Source of the DNA: Amphritea sp.
GTDB lineage: Bacteria > Pseudomonadota > Gammaproteobacteria > Pseudomonadales > Balneatricaceae
Length of the DNA stretch: 8,017 nt
Assembly: GCA_018067325.1 (NCBI GenBank)
Contig: JAGPUU010000014.1
Span: 1-8,017 of the forward strand
Direction: 5' to 3'
Shown here: one piece after another, positions 5,195-8,017 of the stretch
Numbering within the stretch: position 1 is the first letter of the stretch
Layout: every line of letters starts with the position of its first letter
Position numbers and translations under genes: made by a program
The notes under the pieces: generated by a model
Seen by the model: only the letters and a program-made list of their open reading frames with translations
Database searches by the model: none
What the model was told of the DNA's origin: nothing

Positions 5195-6199
5195 CTATTT
5201 ATGTAATAACTGAGACAGTTCCACAAGATCAGGATTGAGGGGCTTGGTCTTTTCTACAATATCTTGCAGTGGTGTTGTGGTTATTTGGCTATTAGTGACA
5301 CCGACCATGATATCTGTAAATCCTGCCAGTAGATAAGTAACGGCAGAAGCCCCAAGACATGATGCCAATACCCGGTCATGACCGGTAGGGCGGCCACCTC
5401 GCTGTATATACCCCAGAATAGAAACACCAGGCTTTTCACCCTGGGTTTCGAGTTGTTTCGCGAGCCGGAAGGTCAGGCCAGGAACAGGGCCCTCGGCAAC
5501 AACGATGATACCGCTGCCGCCCTTGTTTTGAGCGCGCTGACTGGCAAGGGAAAAACAGAGATTTTCTAGTTTAAAATCAACTTCGGGCACAATTATCATC
5601 TCCGCACCGCTGGCGATACCGACTTGAGACGCAATATGGCCAGAATTACGCCCCATAACTTCAACCAAAAAGATTCGCTCATGGGATAGTGCTGTATCTC
5701 TGATTCTGTCGATAGCGTCGAGCGCTGTATTGAGGACTGTATCAAAGCCGATGGAATCATCTGTGCCGTATATATCGTTGTCTATGGTGCCGGGTAAGCC
5801 TACAACCGGTATACCTGTCTCCTGAGTCAGAAGGTGAGCACCGGTTAGTGAGCCATCACCGCCAATCACTATTAAGCCGTCAATGCCGTGTTTCTTTAGA
5901 ATCTCTGCTGCCTGGTTACGCACAATAGGATCTTTAAAGGCAAGGCAGCGATCACTTTTCAGAATAGTTCCGCCACGCTGAATGATGTTGGTGACATGAT
6001 TGCTTTTAAGTTCAGTAATGTCGCCAATGATCAGGCCGCTATAACCGCGATTAATACCAAAAACGCGAAGTCCCTGATTTAATGCTGAGCGGGTAATAGC
6101 ACGAATCGCAGGATTCATTCCAGGAGAGTCTCCACCACTGGTCATTACCGCGATGCTGTTCATGTTTTCGCTTTTTTCTAAATCAGGAAGGCGATACAT
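5195..6199 (-). CDS. pfkA: ATP-dependent 6-phosphofructokinase
   Basis: A 334-residue PfkA-type enzyme that phosphorylates fructose 6-phosphate to fructose 1,6-bisphosphate in glycolysis. Motifs are TSGGDSPGMN (20-29), GGTILKSDR (76-84), GGDGS (113-117), PGTIDND with catalytic D140 (136-142), VMGRNSGH (181-188) and GYIQRGGRPTGHDR (263-276). Gly in GGDGS and in PGTIDND marks the ATP-using type; pyrophosphate-using enzymes have Asp and Lys there. The chosen ATG (6197-6199) has GGGGA six bases upstream. It adds 12 residues before an internal ATG (6161-6163), which fits the usual PfkA N-terminus better but has almost no Shine-Dalgarno. The start is therefore uncertain. Confidence 0.93.
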   Translation of the reverse strand: MYRLPDLEKSENMNSIAVMTSGGDSPGMNPAIRAITRSALNQGLRVFGINRGYSGLIIGDITELKSNHVTNIIQRGGTILKSDRCLAFKDPIVRNQAAEILKKHGIDGLIVIGGDGSLTGAHLLTQETGIPVVGLPGTIDNDIYGTDDSIGFDTVLNTALDAIDRIRDTALSHERIFLVEVMGRNSGHIASQVGIASGAEMIIVPEVDFKLENLCFSLASQRAQNKGGSGIIVVAEGPVPGLTFRLAKQLETQGEKPGVSILGYIQRGGRPTGHDRVLASCLGASAVTYLLAGFTDIMVGVTNSQITTTPLQDIVEKTKPLNPDLVELSQLLHK

Positions 6200-6308
6200 A
6201 GCGAGTCCCCAAAGCTGTGAATAACTTTAATATTATGCACTTAAGCTGATTTGGCAACTGATATTCGGCTGCAGCTAGTATTTATAGCAGCTAACATACT
6301 GTGACTTA

Positions 6309-6336
6309 ATTGAGACTAGCCTTTTTTAGTCTTAAT
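6309..6336. repeat. 10-bp inverted repeat in the pfkA / TAXI spacer
   Basis: ATTGAGACTA (6309-6318) pairs with TAGTCTTAAT (6327-6336), with one G-T pair, around the loop GCCTTTTT. No T-run follows it, and it is far from any gene end, so a terminator is unlikely. It could be an operator or the folded leader of a long transcript. Confidence 0.45.
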
Positions 6337-6493
6337 AGACCGATTGGTGTGTAATATTAGGTGTCATAGGTTATTGGTACACTTATTGAAAGATGATTTG
6401 TGCAATGTGAACAAGAAAATGTTGTCATAAGTTGCTGATCCAATGGGTATTATGGTATCTGTATGCGCAACAAAGAGTGTGGCGAATATATTT

Positions 6494-6502
6494 TGTTATA
6501 AT
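6494..6502 (+). promoter_or_regulatory. Extended -10 promoter of the TAXI binding-protein gene
   Basis: TGTTATAAT is a perfect TGn-TATAAT extended -10 element, which can work without a good -35; none is seen at 15-18 bases. Transcription would start near 6509, 43 bases before the ATG at 6552. Confidence 0.68.
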
Positions 6503-6551
6503 CATGCGACTATTTAGTTAATTCGGGTTCTGAAATTCAAAGGAGTGGAGT

Positions 6552-7544
6552 ATGGCTTTTCGTAACACAGTAATTTCGTTAGTGATGGCGATAGGCGTAG
6601 GTGTAACTTCGATAGGTGCTTTTGCCGCAGACCCAATAACGGAAGTAGTCACTATAGGTACCGGTGGTGTTACGGGTGTTTATTATCCTACCGGAGGCGC
6701 AATCTGCCGCCTGGTCAATAAATCCCGGAATGAACACGGCATTCGCTGCTCGACAGAAAGTACAGCAGGCTCAGTAGCAAATCTGAAACTAATAGAAAAG
6801 CAAGATCTTGATTTTGGTATTGCGCAATCAGATTGGTTACATCATGCCTATAACGGTAGCAGCAAGTTTTCTACGGAAGGCGCGAATCGCGACCTGAGGG
6901 TTGTTTTCGCTATTCACAAAGAACCCTTTACTGTTGTCGCAAGAGCCGATAGTGGTATTAAAACCATAGATGATTTAAAAGGTAAGCGTGTCAATATAGG
7001 TGTCGAGGGTTCTGGACAACGCGGCACTATGGAAACGCTTATGAAAGCTAAAGGCTGGAATAAGAAAACCTTTGGACTGGCGACAGAGTTAAAAGCCTCA
7101 GAACAGGCTAGTGCACTTTGTGGCAATGAAATTGATGTCATGATCTATATGATTGGCCATCCTAGTGGTGCAATTAAAGAAGCAACTACCTCCTGTGATA
7201 GTGTTTTGGTAGATGTTAGCGGTCCGGCAATTGATAAGCTGGTTAAAGATAATGGTTATTTCCAAATTCAGACAATACCGGGTGGTATGTATCGCGGTAA
7301 CGATCAGGGCGTTAAAAGTTTTGGAGTTGAAAGTGTCTTAGTCTCTTCAGTTGATACCTCGGAAGAGGTGGTCTATCAATTAGTGAAGTCTGTATTTGAA
7401 AATTTTGATACTTTCCGCAAGTTGCATCCTGCCTTTGCAAACCTGAACAAAGAAGAGATGGTTCTGGCAACCGGAACTGAGCCTCTTCATCCAGGAGCTC
7501 TTAAGTACTTTAAAGAAGCGGGCTTTATTACGGTTGTCGAATAG
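6552..7544 (+). CDS. TAXI-family TRAP transporter periplasmic solute-binding protein
   Basis: A 330-residue periplasmic binding protein of the TAXI (TRAP-associated extracytoplasmic immunogenic) type. Residues 1-25 form a Sec signal peptide with likely cleavage after AFA (A25/A26). The mature N-terminus has the family signature TIGTGGVTGVYYPTGGA (34-50), followed by STESTAGSVANLKLI (67-81), KGKRVNIGVEGSGQRGT (143-159) and a C-terminal LHPGALKYFKEAG. The best studied TAXI protein binds glutamate/glutamine; the ligand here is unknown. Four cysteines (52, 66, 190, 215) could form disulfides in the periplasm. AGGAG (6541-6545) lies six bases before the ATG. No TRAP membrane subunit adjoins it: a terminator and a stable-RNA-type promoter follow. 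Confidence 0.93.
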   Translation: MAFRNTVISLVMAIGVGVTSIGAFAADPITEVVTIGTGGVTGVYYPTGGAICRLVNKSRNEHGIRCSTESTAGSVANLKLIEKQDLDFGIAQSDWLHHAYNGSSKFSTEGANRDLRVVFAIHKEPFTVVARADSGIKTIDDLKGKRVNIGVEGSGQRGTMETLMKAKGWNKKTFGLATELKASEQASALCGNEIDVMIYMIGHPSGAIKEATTSCDSVLVDVSGPAIDKLVKDNGYFQIQTIPGGMYRGNDQGVKSFGVESVLVSSVDTSEEVVYQLVKSVFENFDTFRKLHPAFANLNKEEMVLATGTEPLHPGALKYFKEAGFITVVE

Positions 7545-7558
7545 TCACTAGACGCAAC

Positions 7559-7591
7559 TGCGTAGTTAATTAGAACGCCGCTTGCGGCTAG
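7559..7591 (+). repeat. Diverged copy of a palindromic intergenic element (left)
   Basis: It contains CGTAGT (7561-7566), TAGAACGC (7571-7578) and a GCCG-CTTG-CGGC hairpin (7577-7588), ending in CTAG. The same blocks, in the same order and spacing within a base, occur on the opposite strand at 7754-7788. A second small hairpin, ACGC-AACT-GCGT, lies at 7552-7563. Confidence 0.5.
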
Positions 7592-7623
7592 ATCGTAAAA
7601 TTTCGTTTTCTGCTAGAAAAAGT

Positions 7624-7661
7624 AAAACAATAAAACCGCCGTCAGGCGGTTTTGTTGTTTT
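7624..7661. terminator. Rho-independent terminator downstream of the TAXI gene
   Basis: A 17-bp stem (7624-7640 with 7645-7661, one T-G pair) has a GTCA loop. The core is AAAACCGCC/GGCGGTTTT, and T-rich sequence on the right arm ends in T4. The left arm is A-rich, so it may work in both directions. It lies 80 bases after the TAXI stop and insulates it from the stable-RNA promoter. Confidence 0.88.
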
Positions 7662-7725
7662 AAGGCTAAGTATGTTCTTTTGCTTATAAAGCAGGTTGTC
7701 ACAAGGCTCATAAAGAAGGCTTTCC

Positions 7726-7788
7726 TGGTGGCAAACAGGTCGCGCAGCGACGCCTAGCCAGCGGCGAAGCCGCGTTCTAGCCACTACG
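7726..7788 (-). repeat. GC-rich REP-like palindromic element (right, more intact copy)
   Basis: The outer arms TGGTGGC (7726-7732) and GCCACTA (7780-7786) can pair with one G-T pair. Inside are two perfect 5-bp hairpins: GTCGC-GCA-GCGAC (7739-7751) and GCGGC-GAA-GCCGC (7761-7773). CTAGCC occurs twice (7754-7759, 7777-7782). Its GC content is clearly higher than its surroundings. It is an inverted relative of the element at 7559-7591, which suggests a dispersed REP/BIME-type repeat rather than a gene. Confidence 0.58.
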
Positions 7789-7818
7789 CTTAAAAATATC
7801 GATCTTTTTCATCAAATT

Positions 7819-7835
7819 GACACTTTTTAAGTGTC
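7819..7835. promoter_or_regulatory. Palindrome just upstream of the stable-RNA-type promoter
   Basis: GACACTT-TTT-AAGTGTC is a perfect 7-bp inverted repeat whose right arm ends 6 bases before the -35 box. It may be an activator or repressor site. A TTGACA overlaps its left side (7817-7822), but no -10 lies at the right distance. Confidence 0.4.
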
Positions 7836-7841
7836 TCCCTG

Positions 7842-7869
7842 TTGACTCCTCAGCCTGTGAAGGTAGAAT
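7842..7869 (+). promoter_or_regulatory. rRNA/tRNA-operon P1-type promoter
   Basis: TTGACT (7842-7847), a 16-base spacer and TAGAAT (7864-7869) are followed by a GC-rich discriminator GCATCTCC. This arrangement is typical of stringently controlled rRNA P1 promoters of gammaproteobacteria. Upstream, 7791-7816 is AT-rich and could act as an UP element or Fis region. Transcription would start near 7877. The gene it drives lies beyond the window; a tRNA operon is the main alternative. Confidence 0.62.
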
Positions 7870-7876
7870 GCATCTC

Positions 7877-8017
7877 CTCGCTTGAGACAGCAACTTTTAA
7901 AGGTCGCTGAGGCAGGTAAGACGGGTTGTTTAACTACTTGAAAAGCTTAGCTTTAAAGAAGTTTAAACAGAACGGGAAGAAGATTGGTTGGTTTGATAAT
8001 TTGTTAAAAATTGTTAA
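7877..8017 (+). other. Leader of a probable stable-RNA operon (continues past the window)
   Basis: This non-coding stretch has a boxA-like GGTTGTTTAACTA (7924-7936, 9 of 13 matches to the E. coli antitermination boxA). A long imperfect stem-loop runs 7928-7968: GTTTAA/TTAAAC, then ACTT/AAGT, then AAAGC/GCTTT around TTA. TTGTTAA occurs twice at the very end (8001-8007, 8011-8017). No 16S rRNA or tRNA sequence is yet visible, so identity rests on the promoter and layout. Confidence 0.45.

Larger units (their letters stand above)
6200..6551. other. Divergent spacer between pfkA and the TAXI gene
   Basis: This 352-base AT-rich stretch holds no credible gene. Reading leftward, a possible pfkA promoter is TTGCCA (6252-6257) with TAATAT (6230-6235), spacer 16, at low confidence. 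The TAXI promoter lies at its right end. Between them are a 10-bp inverted repeat at 6309-6336 and a direct repeat GCAGCTA at 6271-6277 and 6287-6293, which may be regulator sites. I cannot name a regulator; no good CRP, Fnr or Cra site was seen by eye. Confidence 0.6.

Noticed and set aside
5195..6199. Pyrophosphate-dependent phosphofructokinase
   Set aside because: The deciding positions are Gly in GGDGS and Gly in PGTIDND, as in ATP-using enzymes; the Asp and Lys of pyrophosphate enzymes are absent.
7566..7784. Leftward 72-codon open frame
   Set aside because: It runs through the 18-bp terminator and both palindromic elements, and has a low-quality Arg-rich composition. It is open by chance.
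7726..7786. Cloverleaf-like fold with a 7-bp outer stem resembling a tRNA
   Set aside because: There is no TTCGA-type T-loop, no plausible anticodon arm and no conserved D-loop bases, and the inner hairpins have three-base loops. The element also has a diverged inverted copy nearby, which fits a palindromic repeat better.
1..8017. A defence, mobile or otherwise novel multi-gene system
   Set aside because: The recognised genes are housekeeping or transport functions, mostly transcribed singly. No transposase, integrase, nuclease, toxin-antitoxin pair or CRISPR spacing was seen on either strand.

Overview
The window looks like ordinary chromosome from a gammaproteobacterium, probably a marine one of the Oceanospirillales type. 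This is judged from gene content and recognised protein families (gloC/YcbL, zapE, pfkA, DUF502, DUF5062, a TAXI-type binding protein), not from a database search. Gene density is high, ribosome binding sites are mostly canonical and stop codons are mostly TAA. I see no prophage, transposase, CRISPR array, toxin-antitoxin pair or defence cluster.

Layout. Bases 1-48 hold the last codons of a rightward gene, closed by a strong terminator (72-101) shared with the leftward genes that follow. Bases 123-912 form a leftward two-gene unit: a DUF5062-like small protein, then, one base after its stop, a nucleoside 2-deoxyribosyltransferase-like enzyme. Upstream lies a YbaK/EbsC-type aminoacyl-tRNA deacylase gene (1069-1533, leftward), separated by a 156-base gap with three segments able to form competing hairpins. 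From 1534 to 1664 is a divergent promoter region. Then come gloC (1665-2306, rightward), a DUF502 membrane protein (2303-2914, leftward), a 78-residue protein of unknown function (2998-3234, rightward) and zapE (3231-4352, leftward). gloC/DUF502 and the small gene/zapE meet tail to tail with identical 4-base overlaps, sharing a TTAA that is a stop on both strands. A lipoate/octanoate transferase-like gene (4445-5170, rightward) converges on pfkA (5195-6199, leftward). A 352-base divergent spacer leads to a TAXI-type TRAP binding-protein gene (6552-7544, rightward).

The last 470 bases hold no credible gene. They contain an 18-bp terminator, two diverged inverted copies of a GC-rich palindromic element, and at 7842-7869 a promoter of rRNA-operon type. 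That promoter starts a structured leader running off the window end, so a stable RNA operon probably begins just beyond base 8017.

Most genes are housekeeping functions transcribed singly: glycolysis (pfkA), methylglyoxal detoxification (gloC), tRNA proofreading (YbaK-like), cell division/mitochondrial-AFG1-like ATPase (zapE), lipoyl metabolism, nucleoside salvage and solute capture. Only the DUF5062/deoxyribosyltransferase pair is a clear operon. I found no convincing new multi-gene system. The points most worth checking are RNA or DNA structures at gene borders (975-1025, 1541-1563, 2317-2348, 7559-7788), the small gene at 2998-3234, and the lone TAXI binding protein.
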